A stretch of 41,485 nucleotides of DNA, taken from assembly GCA_947631565.1 (NCBI GenBank), contig CANRLV010000014.1:1-41485 (forward strand), read 5' to 3'. The notes beneath the pieces were generated by a model that was given only the letters and a program-made list of their open reading frames with translations, had not been told where the DNA came from and did no database searches. Origin of the DNA: an uncultured Gemmiger sp. GTDB lineage: Bacteria > Bacillota > Clostridia > Oscillospirales > Ruminococcaceae. This document shows, piece after piece, positions 8,251-16,573 of the stretch; the first letter of the stretch is position 1, and every line of letters starts with the position of its first letter. The position numbers were made by a program, and so were the translations under genes.

Positions 8251-8334
8251 TGGTGCGGAAGATGGGACTTGAACCCACACGTCGTCGACACACGCACCTC
8301 AAACGTGCCTGTCTGCCTATTCCAGCACTTCCGC
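8251..8334 (-). tRNA. tRNA-Leu (anticodon GAG)
   Basis: Reading the minus strand, the acceptor GCGGAAG pairs with CTTCCGC, followed by discriminator A and an encoded CCA (8253-8251). The anticodon stem CACGT/GCGTG holds loop TTGAGGT, with anticodon GAG at 8300-8298 reading CUC. The long variable arm (TGTCGACGACG region) and GGTTCAAGTCC T-loop are typical class II tRNA-Leu. A consensus promoter lies 18 bp upstream and a terminator 8 bp downstream, so it is an independent unit. Confidence 0.96.
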
Positions 8335-8351
8335 ATATCTGTGCAAGGGCT

Positions 8352-8381
8352 ATTCTAGCACACCCCGGCGGGCAAAGTCAA
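8352..8381 (-). promoter_or_regulatory. promoter of tRNA-Leu
   Basis: Minus strand TTGACT (8381-8376), 18-nt spacer, TAGAAT (8357-8352), 17 bases before the mature 5' end. Confidence 0.85.
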
Positions 8382-8394
8382 GCCCTTGCGGCGC

Positions 8395-8419
8395 AAAAAG
8401 TCCCGGCCGGGCGGCCGGG
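8395..8419 (-). terminator. terminator of the DUF5684 gene
   Basis: Minus-strand stem CCCGGCC/GGCCGGG (8419-8413 with 8408-8402), followed by ACTTTTT. It lies directly upstream of the tRNA promoter. Confidence 0.8.
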
Positions 8420-8440
8420 GCGGTTTGTGTGTGATGCCTG

Positions 8441-8929
8441 TTACTGCGGCCCCTGGTACTGCGCGCTGCCAAAGCCCAGCATCATCAAAAAGACGGGCTG
8501 CAAAAAGATGAGGCCCAGCGTGTATCCGATGCCTTTGCCGAAGGCCTTGGCAGTCTTGTAGTTGAGCAGGATATACAGCACCATGCTGGCGACCATGCAC
8601 ACGGCGCCCACCATCTGCATGGGCGTCATCGACGCGCCCTCGGCAACGGCCTGCGGCTGGGTGTAGAACACCACGGCGTTGAGCACGATGGTCACCCAGA
8701 ACCACACCGTGGACCATACCTTGCTGTACAGCACATAGTTGTTGTAGACGGGGATCAGCGACTTCCAGCCCCCCTCACCGGCCTTGGTGAAGATGCGCCA
8801 GGTGGCCGCGATGTTGAGCGCCACCCAAAGGATGCCGATCACGACGATAACAGCCGCGGCCGCGCCCAGGGCCGCAAACAGGGTGTTGAGCGCATCACTG
8901 CCGGCAGTATTCGTTGTCACAGTAGACAT
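8441..8929 (-). CDS. DUF5684-type four-helix membrane protein
   Basis: A 162-residue membrane protein. About four hydrophobic segments lie near 16-42, 70-90, 105-125 and 132-152. Between the first two is the signature WRIFTKAGEGGWKSLIPVYNNY, which I recognise from the small DUF5684 family whose function is unknown. The N-terminus is Ser/Thr-rich with no signal peptide. The start ATG at 8929 has AGGAGGAG about 7 bases upstream and a consensus promoter. It is a single-gene unit flanked by its own promoter and terminator. No context suggests a role. Confidence 0.8.
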   Translation of the reverse strand: MSTVTTNTAGSDALNTLFAALGAAAAVIVVIGILWVALNIAATWRIFTKAGEGGWKSLIPVYNNYVLYSKVWSTVWFWVTIVLNAVVFYTQPQAVAEGASMTPMQMVGAVCMVASMVLYILLNYKTAKAFGKGIGYTLGLIFLQPVFLMMLGFGSAQYQGPQ

Positions 8930-8991
8930 TTTGCTCCTCCTCTATGGATACCATGATTTTGTGCCCGTATCCGGGCGTTGGTACGAGATAT

Positions 8992-9020
8992 AGTATACGC
9001 CGCCCGCGGCGCTTTGTCAA
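8992..9020 (-). promoter_or_regulatory. promoter of the DUF5684 gene
   Basis: Minus strand perfect TTGACA (9020-9015), 17-nt spacer, TATACT (8997-8992). RNA would begin near 8985. Confidence 0.9.
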
Positions 9021-9098
9021 GAACGGGCAAAAGGACCTCTTTGTGCAAAATCCACAACTTTTTGCGGCCCTGGCAGGAAAGATTCTCCGCCATCCCTT

Positions 9099-9127
9099 TT
9101 GCAATTTGTCCGCCGTTGTGGTACGAT
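9099..9127 (+). promoter_or_regulatory. probable promoter of guaB
   Basis: TTGCAA (9099-9104), 17-nt spacer, TACGAT (9122-9127). An alternative -10 (TAGTAT, about 9140) exists, so the exact start is open. Confidence 0.55.
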
Positions 9128-9197
9128 ACTCTCAACCTGTAGTATAGTACCTTACCACGCTGTACCACACCTGCCGCACGGAAAAGGAGAAGTATCT

Positions 9198-10700
9198 ATG
9201 GCCTACTATTTCCCGGAGCCTTCCCGCACCTTTGGCGAGTATCTGCTGGTCCCCGGCTATTCCTCAGCCGAGTGCATCCCCGACGCCGTAGACCTGCGCA
9301 CCCCGCTGGTCAAGTACCGCAAGGGGCAGGAGGATTGCCCACTCGTGCTGAACATCCCGATGGTATCCTCCATCATGCAGTCGGTCTCGGGCGAAAAGCT
9401 CGCCATCGCGCTGGCCAAACAGGGCGGTATCTCGTTCATTTACGGCTCCCAGACGCCGCAGCAGGAGGCCGAGATGGTGCGCCGCGTCAAGGCCTACAAA
9501 AAGGGCTTTGTCACCAGCGATTCCAACCTGCCGCCGACGGCGACGCTGGGCGACGTGCTGGAGCTCAAGGCCCGCACCGGGCACTCCACCGTCGCCATCA
9601 CCGACGACGGCACCGCCCACGGCAAGCTGCTGGGCATCGTGGCCAGCCGTGACTACCGTCTGTCCCGCATGGGGCCGGAGCTCAAGGTGACCTCCTTCAT
9701 GACGCCGCTGGAAAAGCTGGTCACCGCCCCCGCCGACACCTCGCTGCATGACTGCAACGACATCATCTGGGACAACAAGATCAACTCTCTGCCGCTTGTC
9801 GACGCCGAGGGCCGGCTGCAGTACATGGTCTTCCGCAAGGACTACGATTCCCACAAAGAGAACGTCAACGAGCTGCTGGACGACAACAAGAGCTATGTGG
9901 TGGGCGCCGGCATCAACACCCGCGACTATGCCGAGCGCGTGCCCGCCCTCGTCGAGGCCGGCGCCGACGTGCTGTGCATCGACTCGTCCGAGGGGTACTC
10001 AGCCTGGCAGGAGCAGACGCTGGCCTGGATCCGCGAGCGCTACGGCGACACCGTCAAGGTGGGCGCCGGCAACGTCGTGGACCGCGACGGCTTTATGTGC
10101 CTGGCCAGGGCCGGGGCCGACTTTGTCAAGATCGGCATCGGCGGCGGCTCCATCTGCATCACGCGTGAGACCAAGGGCATCGGCCGCGGGCAGGCCACGG
10201 CGGTCATCGAGGTCGCCAAGGCCCGCGACGAGTATTACAAAGAGACCGGCATCTATGTGCCCATCTGCTCCGACGGCGGCATCGTGCATGACTACCACAT
10301 CACGCTGGCGCTGGCCATGGGCGCCGACTTCGTCATGCTGGGCCGCTACTTCGCCCGCTTTGACGAAAGCCCGACGAATCTTTTGCGCGTGGGCGGCAAC
10401 TACGTCAAGGAATACTGGGGCGAGGGCTCCAACCGCGCCCGCAACTGGCAGCGATATGACCTGGGCGGCGCCGCCAAGCTGAGCTTTGAGGAGGGCGTGG
10501 ACAGCTATGTGCCCTACGCCGGCCCGCTGGCCGAGGGCGTGCAGAGCACGCTGTACAAGGTGCGCTCCACCATGTGCAACTGCGGCGCGCTCTCCATCCC
10601 CGAATTGCAGGAGAAGGCCCGCCTGACCGTGGTGTCGTCCACCTCCATCGTTGAGGGCGGCAGCCACGACGTTATCCTAAAAAACAGCCCCAATCCGTAA
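9198..10700 (+). CDS. guaB: IMP dehydrogenase, clostridial/protist-like type
   Basis: A 500-residue IMPDH that oxidises IMP to XMP with NAD in guanine nucleotide synthesis. The barrel is interrupted by a CBS-pair region (about 95-220, including TSDSNLPP and GIVASRDYR). The catalytic loop [20 protein letters not shown] puts the active-site Cys at 320 and the mobile flap carries the RYDLGG region. The N-terminus ([20 protein letters not shown]) differs from the usual bacterial FDDVLL form and matches a divergent group I recall from clostridia and protists. The loop reads GGGSIC rather than GPGSIC. ATG 9198 has AAAAGGAGAAG upstream. It is a single gene, ended by a terminator. Confidence 0.93.
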   Translation: MAYYFPEPSRTFGEYLLVPGYSSAECIPDAVDLRTPLVKYRKGQEDCPLVLNIPMVSSIMQSVSGEKLAIALAKQGGISFIYGSQTPQQEAEMVRRVKAYKKGFVTSDSNLPPTATLGDVLELKARTGHSTVAITDDGTAHGKLLGIVASRDYRLSRMGPELKVTSFMTPLEKLVTAPADTSLHDCNDIIWDNKINSLPLVDAEGRLQYMVFRKDYDSHKENVNELLDDNKSYVVGAGINTRDYAERVPALVEAGADVLCIDSSEGYSAWQEQTLAWIRERYGDTVKVGAGNVVDRDGFMCLARAGADFVKIGIGGGSICITRETKGIGRGQATAVIEVAKARDEYYKETGIYVPICSDGGIVHDYHITLALAMGADFVMLGRYFARFDESPTNLLRVGGNYVKEYWGEGSNRARNWQRYDLGGAAKLSFEEGVDSYVPYAGPLAEGVQSTLYKVRSTMCNCGALSIPELQEKARLTVVSSTSIVEGGSHDVILKNSPNP

Positions 10701-10723
10701 ATTTTTGTACATCCATACCGTAG

Positions 10724-10752
10724 GGGCCGCCCCAAGTGGCGGCCCGCTTTTT
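10724..10752 (+). terminator. terminator of guaB
   Basis: Stem GGGCCGCC (10724-10731) with GGCGGCCC (10738-10745), then GCTTTTT. The ribosome site of the next gene (GCAGGAGGG) follows immediately, so downstream expression is probably by read-through. Confidence 0.9.
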
Positions 10753-10765
10753 GCAGGAGGGAAAA

Positions 10766-11707
10766 ATGGTCATCACCCTCACCCTCAACCCCGCGCTGGA
10801 CCGGACCGCCGCCGTGCCGGCCGTGCGCCCCGGCACGCTGCACCGTTTGCAGGCGCTCCGCACCGACATCGGCGGCAAGGGCATCAACGTCTCCCGCGCC
10901 GTGGCGGCGCTGGGCGGGCGGACGCTGGCCTGCGGCTTTGCGGCGGGGCAAGCCGGCCGCTTTTTGTGCGCCGCGCTCGACCGGCAGGGGATACCGCACG
11001 ATTTTGTGACCCTGCCGGGCCAAACGCGCACCAATTTAAAGCTGGTCACGCCGGACGGCGCCCTGACCGAGTTCAACGAGCCCGGCCCCGCCGCCGCGCC
11101 CCGGGATATTGAGGTGCTGGCCCAACGGCTGGAAGCGCTGGCCCGGCCCGGCGTGCTGTTCGTGCTGGCGGGCAGCGCCGGGCCCGGCGTGCCGGCGGAT
11201 ATCTATGCAAGCCTGACCGCACGCCTCAAGGGCCGCGGCGCCGCCGTGCTGGTCGACGCCGACGGACCGCTGCTGGCGGCGGCGCTGGAGGGGACCGTGC
11301 CGCCCGACATCGTCAAGCCCAACGCCGGCGAGCTGGCCGGGTATCTCGGCCTTGACGCGGCGGCGCTTGCCCCCGACAGGCTGCCCGACCTGGCGCAGAC
11401 ACTGCTGGCGCGCGGCGTGGGCACGGTGTGCGTCTCGCTGGGGGCAAAGGGCGCGGCGCTCTTTACCCAAAACGGCGGCTGGTACGCGCCCGCCGTGCCG
11501 ATACCGGTGCAGAGCACCGTCGGCGCCGGCGATACGATGGCGGCGGCGCTGGCGCTGGGCCGGCAGCAGGGCATGGCCCCGCCGGCCAGCCTGCGCCTGG
11601 CCGTGGCCGCCGCCGCGGCCGCCTGTATGCTGCCCGGCACCTGCCCGCCGGACCGAGCCGCCGCCGAGGCGCTGGCCGAACGGGTAGAGATACAAGCACT
11701 GTCCTAA
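10766..11707 (+). CDS. pfkB: PfkB-family sugar kinase, 1-phosphofructokinase/tagatose-6-phosphate kinase type
   Basis: A 313-residue ribokinase-fold kinase. The TLNPALD start, GGKGINVSR near residue 36 and the anion-hole/catalytic motif GAGDTMAAA near 252 define the 1-phosphofructokinase/tagatose 6-phosphate kinase subfamily. GAGDS is more common than GAGDT, but Thr is tolerated. It uses ATP on a sugar phosphate in the cytoplasm. No fructose PTS or DeoR regulator is adjacent, so the sugar cannot be fixed from context. AGGAGGG lies 6 bases before ATG 10766. No separate promoter was found and the guaB terminator precedes it by 14 bp. Confidence 0.88.
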   Translation: MVITLTLNPALDRTAAVPAVRPGTLHRLQALRTDIGGKGINVSRAVAALGGRTLACGFAAGQAGRFLCAALDRQGIPHDFVTLPGQTRTNLKLVTPDGALTEFNEPGPAAAPRDIEVLAQRLEALARPGVLFVLAGSAGPGVPADIYASLTARLKGRGAAVLVDADGPLLAAALEGTVPPDIVKPNAGELAGYLGLDAAALAPDRLPDLAQTLLARGVGTVCVSLGAKGAALFTQNGGWYAPAVPIPVQSTVGAGDTMAAALALGRQQGMAPPASLRLAVAAAAAACMLPGTCPPDRAAAEALAERVEIQALS

Positions 11708-11828
11708 AAATCAAAAGCAAAGCTTAGGCGATCTTTAAGCATTTGCATACCCTTCCTTAAAGCACCTGCCGGCCCTGCCCGCTACAATGGAGAGAGGACA
11801 GGACCGCTTGTCCGGGAAGGGTGTTTTT

Positions 11829-12782
11829 ATGGCTTTGCGTTCCCGCCGCCATTGGGGGCCGGCCGGGCTTACACGGCTGTTTTGTGTCACGTTGCTTCTC
11901 ACACTGGGGGCGGGGCTGCTGCTGCGCCCGCGTGGGGCCGCCCCGGCGGACGCCCCGCCGCCGCCCACGGCCGCGCCGGCATATACCGTTGACCTCTCGA
12001 CGCTCTATAGCCCGCACGCTGTCCTGACAGAGGCCGGGACCGGCACGGTGGTCGCCGCGCACGGCGAGGCGGAGCCCATCTACCCCGCCTCCATGACCAA
12101 GATCATGACCGTGCTGCTGGCGCTGGAAGAATTGCCCGACCTTGACGCCGTGCTCACCGTGCCGGAGAACATCTTTGCCGGGCTGTGGGCAGCCAACGCC
12201 TCGATGGCCGGCTTCCAGCCGGGGGAGGCGGCCACGGTGCGGGACCTTGCCTACGGCGCGATGCTGCCCTCGGGGGCCGAGTGCAGCCTGACGCTGGCGC
12301 TGGCCGCGGCGGGCAGCGAGGAAGCGTTTGTAGAGCAGATGAACGGGAAAGCTGCCGAGCTCGGCATGGCGGATACACATTTCTGCAATCCGACCGGTTT
12401 GCACGACCCCGGTCACGTTTCCACTGCCGCCGATATCGCCCTGCTGCTGCGCGCGGCGCTGCAAAATGCGGATTTCCGCGCCATCTTTACCGCCCACAGC
12501 CATACCGTGCCGCCGAGCGATCTGCACCCCGAGGGCTTTACCGTGCGCAGCACGCTGTTCCGTGACCTGAACGGCCCGCAGGTGACGGGCGGCGAGATAT
12601 TGGGCGGCAAGACCGGCTATACCGACGAGGCCGGGCACTGCATGGCCAGCATGGCCAACCTGGGCGGCCGGGAATACATCCTTGTCACCGCCGGCGCCCC
12701 CGGCGATGTTCGGAGTGAGGATTTCCATATCCTCGACACCCGCAACGTCTACAGTCAGCTCGGCGCACAGCTCGCCCAATAA
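11829..12782 (+). CDS. D-alanyl-D-alanine carboxypeptidase (DacF-like penicillin-binding protein)
   Basis: A 317-residue peptidase S11. A membrane-targeting N-terminus (hydrophobic 15-33) is followed by a Pro/Ala linker. The active-site motif SMTK is at 88-91 and KTG is at 261-263. It trims the terminal D-Ala from peptidoglycan stem peptides outside the membrane. The second motif, normally SxN (SGN), reads SGA-E at 148-151. The Asn is replaced, which may mark a subfamily or lower activity. GGGAAGGGTG lies 7 bases upstream of ATG 11829; an ATG at 11787 is in frame but has no comparable site. TACAAT at 11783 lacks a good -35, so the promoter is uncertain. Confidence 0.9.
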   Translation: MALRSRRHWGPAGLTRLFCVTLLLTLGAGLLLRPRGAAPADAPPPPTAAPAYTVDLSTLYSPHAVLTEAGTGTVVAAHGEAEPIYPASMTKIMTVLLALEELPDLDAVLTVPENIFAGLWAANASMAGFQPGEAATVRDLAYGAMLPSGAECSLTLALAAAGSEEAFVEQMNGKAAELGMADTHFCNPTGLHDPGHVSTAADIALLLRAALQNADFRAIFTAHSHTVPPSDLHPEGFTVRSTLFRDLNGPQVTGGEILGGKTGYTDEAGHCMASMANLGGREYILVTAGAPGDVRSEDFHILDTRNVYSQLGAQLAQ

Positions 12783-12786
12783 GCAT

Positions 12787-12820
12787 CCCGGGCCCACACG
12801 GCTTGCCGTGCGGGCCCGGG
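12787..12820. terminator. strong hairpin between convergent genes
   Basis: Stem of 16 bp, CCCGGGCCC(A)CACGGC (12787-12802) with its complement (12805-12820, one mismatch). It has no T-run of note on either side. It probably ends the carboxypeptidase and hydrogenase transcripts. Confidence 0.65.
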
Positions 12821-12834
12821 ACCTTATGTTAGCA

Positions 12835-14562
12835 TCACGCGCGGGGCGGGGTCAGGTCCCAGGCGCTCTGGTCGGTGTGCAGCAGGTGGTGGGCCTTCTC
12901 GGACAGGGGCTTGCCGAGGTACTCGTCATACACCTGCTTGATGAACGGGTTGTCGTGGCTGAAGCGGATGGCCGACTTCTCGTCCAGGTCGCGCAGCACC
13001 TCGCCGCGCACGTCCGCCAGCTCCACACCGTCGGTGATGGGCTGGCCGCCGCCGCCGGCGCAGCCGCCCGGGCAGGCCATGATCTCGACAAAGTCATACT
13101 GCGCCTTGCCGGCCTTGATGGCCTCGAGCAGCTTGCGCGCGTTGCCAAGGCCGCTGGCAATGGCGATTTTGAGCGTCGCATCGCCGACCTTCACGTCGCG
13201 CTCGCGCCAACCCTCCATGCCGCGGATGGCGCTGAAAGCGTCCGGGTCGGGGTTCTTGCCGGTGACCAGATAGTGCGCGCTGCGCAGCGCGGCTTCCATC
13301 ACGCCGCCGGTGGTGCCGAAGATGACGCCGGCGCCGGTGCCCAGGCCCAGCGGCTGGTCGAAATCGCTCTCGGGCAAAATCTCCAAGATCTGCCCGCTGG
13401 AGCGCAGCATACGGCCCAGCTCGCGGGTGGTCAGCACCATGTCGACGTCCTGTGCGCCGCTGTCGCTGACCTGCGGCACGTCGCACTCATACTTTTTGGC
13501 CGTACAGGGCATGAAGGACACGCTCACGATCTTGTCGGGGGCGACGCCCAGCTTCTCGGCGAACCAGGTCTTGGCAATGGCGCCGAACATCTGCTGCGGG
13601 CTCTTGGCGGAGCTCAGGTTGGGCAGGAACTCGGGGTAGTTCTGCTTGACGAAGCGCACCCAGCCCGGGCAGCAGCTCGTGAACATCGGCCAGTGCTCCT
13701 TGGTCTTCATGCGCTCCAGCAGCTCGCTGCCTTCCTCCATGATGGTCAGGTCGGCGGCAAAGTCGGTGTCGAACACATAGTCGAAGCCCATCGCCTTCAT
13801 CGCCGTGACCATGCGCCCGACGGTGGCTTTCTTCTGCGGCACACCGGCGTCGGCGCCCCAGGCGCTGCGCACAGCAGGCGCCACCTGGGCCAGCACGATC
13901 TTTTCGGGGTCGGCCAGCGCGTCCAGCAGCTTCTGTGTGTCGTCGCGCTCATGCAAAGCGCCGACCGGGCAGTGGGTGATGCACTGCCCGCACAGCGAGC
14001 AGTTGATGTCCTGGATGGAAGCGCCCTCGCGCAGGCCCACGGTGGTGCGGTAGCCGGTGCCGACCACGTCCCACACGCCCAGGCCCTGGATCTTGTCGCA
14101 GACGTTGATGCAGCGCAGGCACTTGACGCACTTGTCGCGGTCGCGGATGAGCGGCACGTCCTGCGGCCAGTTGTTGGGCTTGTAGCTGACCTCGTAGGGG
14201 ATGGTGGTGATGTTCAGGTCCTGCGCCAGGCTTTGCAGCGTGCAGTTGCCGCTGCGCACACAGCTGGTGCAGGCGGTGTTGTGGGCGGAAAGGATCAGCT
14301 CCACATTGGTGCGGCGGGTGTTGCGCACGCGCGGGGAGTTGGTGTGGATGACCATGCCGTCCTCGGCCAGCGTGTTGCAGGCCGCGCACAGGTTCTCGTT
14401 GCCCTCGACCTCGACCACGCACACGCGGCAGGCGCCGATCTCGTTGATCTCTTTCAAGTAGCACAGGGTCGGGATCTTGATGCCCGCCATGCTGGCGGCC
14501 TCGAGGATGGTCGCGCCGTCGCGCGCCGTGACCTGCTTGCCGTCGATCGTCAGTTTTACCAT
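12835..14562 (-). CDS. hydA: [FeFe] hydrogenase catalytic subunit (NuoG-like, HydA/HndD type)
   Basis: A 575-residue group A [FeFe] hydrogenase. A plant-type 2Fe-2S domain (C34, C45, C48, C59) is followed by the His-Cys3 cluster (H94, C98, C101, C107). Two 4Fe-4S clusters come next (C145-C155, C188-C198). The H-cluster motifs are L1 TSCCPGW (295-301), L2 MPCTAKKYE (351-359) and L3 EIMACPGGC continuing to GGGQP (493-508), all intact. It evolves or consumes H2 in the cytoplasm. It overlaps the preceding flavoprotein by 7 bp (ATGGTAA). In bifurcating hydrogenases the partners are NuoF-like HydB and NuoE-like HydC. Here neither is present and a GltD-type protein stands in. Confidence 0.96.
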   Translation of the reverse strand: MVKLTIDGKQVTARDGATILEAASMAGIKIPTLCYLKEINEIGACRVCVVEVEGNENLCAACNTLAEDGMVIHTNSPRVRNTRRTNVELILSAHNTACTSCVRSGNCTLQSLAQDLNITTIPYEVSYKPNNWPQDVPLIRDRDKCVKCLRCINVCDKIQGLGVWDVVGTGYRTTVGLREGASIQDINCSLCGQCITHCPVGALHERDDTQKLLDALADPEKIVLAQVAPAVRSAWGADAGVPQKKATVGRMVTAMKAMGFDYVFDTDFAADLTIMEEGSELLERMKTKEHWPMFTSCCPGWVRFVKQNYPEFLPNLSSAKSPQQMFGAIAKTWFAEKLGVAPDKIVSVSFMPCTAKKYECDVPQVSDSGAQDVDMVLTTRELGRMLRSSGQILEILPESDFDQPLGLGTGAGVIFGTTGGVMEAALRSAHYLVTGKNPDPDAFSAIRGMEGWRERDVKVGDATLKIAIASGLGNARKLLEAIKAGKAQYDFVEIMACPGGCAGGGGQPITDGVELADVRGEVLRDLDEKSAIRFSHDNPFIKQVYDEYLGKPLSEKAHHLLHTDQSAWDLTPPRA

Positions 14563-16394
14563 TTGGTCCAGCGCTCCTCTCTGCTGCCGCGGAAGGCGCC
14601 GTAGCCGTAATGGTCACAGCGCAGGCAGCGGCTGCACTCCTGCTTGGCTTCCTCGTCGGTCATGCCGATCTCCATGATGTCAAAGTCATCGCTGCGGTCG
14701 CTGGGGTCGCGCTCCACCATGTTGATGCGGCCCACAGCGCCGCGCGCCTGGTGCCTGGCGGCCGGGATCTCGGGCGGGGCGGGCGGCTCGCTGTGGAAGC
14801 CCAGATACTCGTCGATGTTGCCGGCTGCGGTCTTGCCGGCCTCGATGGCGCGGATGGCCGTGCTCGGCCCGCTCGAGCAGTCGCCGCCGGCGAACACGCC
14901 GGGCAGCCCGTCGATGGCGGTGAAGGTATCGCTCAGCAGCTGGTTCCACTTGGTGGGCACGCCCTCGTCGGCCAGCTCCTTGCTGTCGATGACCTGCCCG
15001 ATGGCGCCGATGATGATGTCGCAGGGGATACGCTCCTCGGGCCGGGCCGCGTTCACGGGCTTGGGGCGGCCGCGGTCATAGGGGCCGGGGATCTGCGGCG
15101 CCACAATGAGCGCCACGGCGTTGCCGGCCTCGTCGACCTCGACGCGCAGGGGCGACTTCAGCGGCACGATGTCGCAGCCCTCGGCAATGGCGCCCTCGAC
15201 CTCCTCGACCTGGGCGGTCATGTCGACCTGGCGGCGGCGGTACACGCACTTGACGGTTTTGGCGCCCAGGCGCTTGGCGGTGCGGGTCACGTCCATGGCG
15301 ACGTTGCCGCCGCCGACCACGACGACGTCTTTGCCGGTCAGGTCCATCGGCTTGCCGTCGCCCATGTCGCGCAGCATCTGCACGGCCGAGAAGACGTTGG
15401 GTGCGTCGTCATGCTCGACGCCCAAAGCGCGCCAGGTATGCGCGCCGATGGCCAGATACACGGCGTCGTACTCCTTGCGCAGGGCGTCCAGCGTGATGTC
15501 CTCGCCGATGCGCACGCCGAGCTTGACCTCGACGCCGGTCGAGAGGATGACCTCGATGTCCTCGTTCAAATACTTGTCCGGCAGGCGGTAGCGCGGGATG
15601 CCGTAGCGCAGCATCCCGCCCAGCTGGTCACGCTGGTCGAACACCGTCACGCTGTGGCCCATCAAACGCAGGAACCACGCGGCGGTCAGGCCGCTGGGCC
15701 CGCCGCCGACGACGGCGATCTTTTTGCCGGTATCGGGGCCGCAGGCGGGGGCGGGCACATGGCCGGCCTTATCCACCGCCACCCGCTTGATGCCGCGGAT
15801 GTTGATGGCATCGTCGACCAGGCTGCGGCGGCAGCGGCCCTCGCACGGGTGCTCGCACACCAGCGCGCAGGCGTAGGGGAAGGGGTTGTCCTTGCGGATC
15901 AGGCGCACGGCGTCGGCGTAGCGGCCTTCCTTGACAAGGGCGATGTAGCCGGGGATGTCGACGTGGGCCGGGCAGGCGCGGCGGCAGGGCACGGGCTTGA
16001 ACTCGGCCACGCAGCGGTGCTTCTGCACATGAGACACGAAGTCCTCCCGCGCGCCCTGCAGGGCGGCCAGCACGCTGCGGCCGGCCTCGGCACCGATGGC
16101 GCAGTCGGACGAATCCATCGTGACGCGGGCCGTGCGTTCCAGCATCGTAAGGTCCTGCATGGTGCCGTCGCCGTCCAGGATCTTGTACATCAGCTTGCGC
16201 ATCTGGTCGAGCCCGACGCGGCAGGGCACGCATTTGCCGCAGCTCTGCGAAAGGCACAGCCCGACCAGCGCGGCGGTCTGCTCCACCGCGCAGTTGCCCT
16301 CCGGCGCAGCGGCGTTGCGGTGTGCCAGGTCCTCGTACAAAAGGTCCATCGTCTTTTGTACGCGGTCGGCACGGATGATCTGCAATCTACTCAA
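14556..16394 (-). CDS. fusion of NuoF C-terminal FeS domain with GltD/NfnB-like FAD-NAD(P)H oxidoreductase
   Basis: A 612-residue electron-transfer partner of the hydrogenase. Residues about 40-115 are the 4Fe-4S domain of NuoF (SCGKCVPCRVG, C52/C55/C58/C98) without the FMN/NADH part. Residues 130-560 are glutamate-synthase-small-subunit-like, with N-terminal FeS cysteines (C137, C141, C180, C184, C188) and FAD loop VGGGPSG near 230. The NAD(P)H loop VVGGGNVAMD and AGGDCSSGPSTAI follow. The tail carries CSRCLRC (C-x2-C-x2-C). It should take electrons from NAD(P)H through FAD to the FeS chain of the hydrogenase, or the reverse. Which pyridine nucleotide is used is not clear from sequence. The first gene of the operon. 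Confidence 0.9.
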   Translation of the reverse strand: MSRLQIIRADRVQKTMDLLYEDLAHRNAAAPEGNCAVEQTAALVGLCLSQSCGKCVPCRVGLDQMRKLMYKILDGDGTMQDLTMLERTARVTMDSSDCAIGAEAGRSVLAALQGAREDFVSHVQKHRCVAEFKPVPCRRACPAHVDIPGYIALVKEGRYADAVRLIRKDNPFPYACALVCEHPCEGRCRRSLVDDAINIRGIKRVAVDKAGHVPAPACGPDTGKKIAVVGGGPSGLTAAWFLRLMGHSVTVFDQRDQLGGMLRYGIPRYRLPDKYLNEDIEVILSTGVEVKLGVRIGEDITLDALRKEYDAVYLAIGAHTWRALGVEHDDAPNVFSAVQMLRDMGDGKPMDLTGKDVVVVGGGNVAMDVTRTAKRLGAKTVKCVYRRRQVDMTAQVEEVEGAIAEGCDIVPLKSPLRVEVDEAGNAVALIVAPQIPGPYDRGRPKPVNAARPEERIPCDIIIGAIGQVIDSKELADEGVPTKWNQLLSDTFTAIDGLPGVFAGGDCSSGPSTAIRAIEAGKTAAGNIDEYLGFHSEPPAPPEIPAARHQARGAVGRINMVERDPSDRSDDFDIMEIGMTDEEAKQECSRCLRCDHYGYGAFRGSREERWTKW

Positions 16395-16485
16395 AGCGCT
16401 TATCCCTCCATCTGTGTTTCGGGGTCTGTGTGGTACGCGGCCGGCCCCGGCGGGGCATGCTGCGAACCTTTACGGATATACAAAT

Positions 16486-16494
16486 GATACCATA
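16486..16494 (-). promoter_or_regulatory. possible extended -10 promoter of the hydrogenase operon
   Basis: Minus strand TGG-TATCAT (16494-16486), no recognisable -35, about 92 bases before the first start codon and abutting the T-run of the upstream terminator. Confidence 0.35.
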
Positions 16495-16527
16495 AAAAAA
16501 CGCCGTTGCCTAGGCTTTAGCAACGGC
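16494..16527 (-). terminator. terminator of the cation exporter gene
   Basis: Minus strand stem GCCGTTGC (16527-16520) with GCAACGGC (16509-16502), then GTTTTTTT. Confidence 0.93.
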
Positions 16528-16573
16528 TAACTTGGGAAAATGTTCAAAAAATGTCAAAGTCTGCGCTGGGTCG

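Noticed and set aside
8073-8270. A second, partial tRNA gene
   Set aside because: Only the last 21 bp of the tRNA are duplicated, with no anticodon or D arm; better explained as an att duplicate.
7954-8280. Minus-strand frame of about 108 codons over the tRNA-Leu
   Set aside because: It begins inside the tRNA, crosses the tRNA terminator and has no ribosome site.
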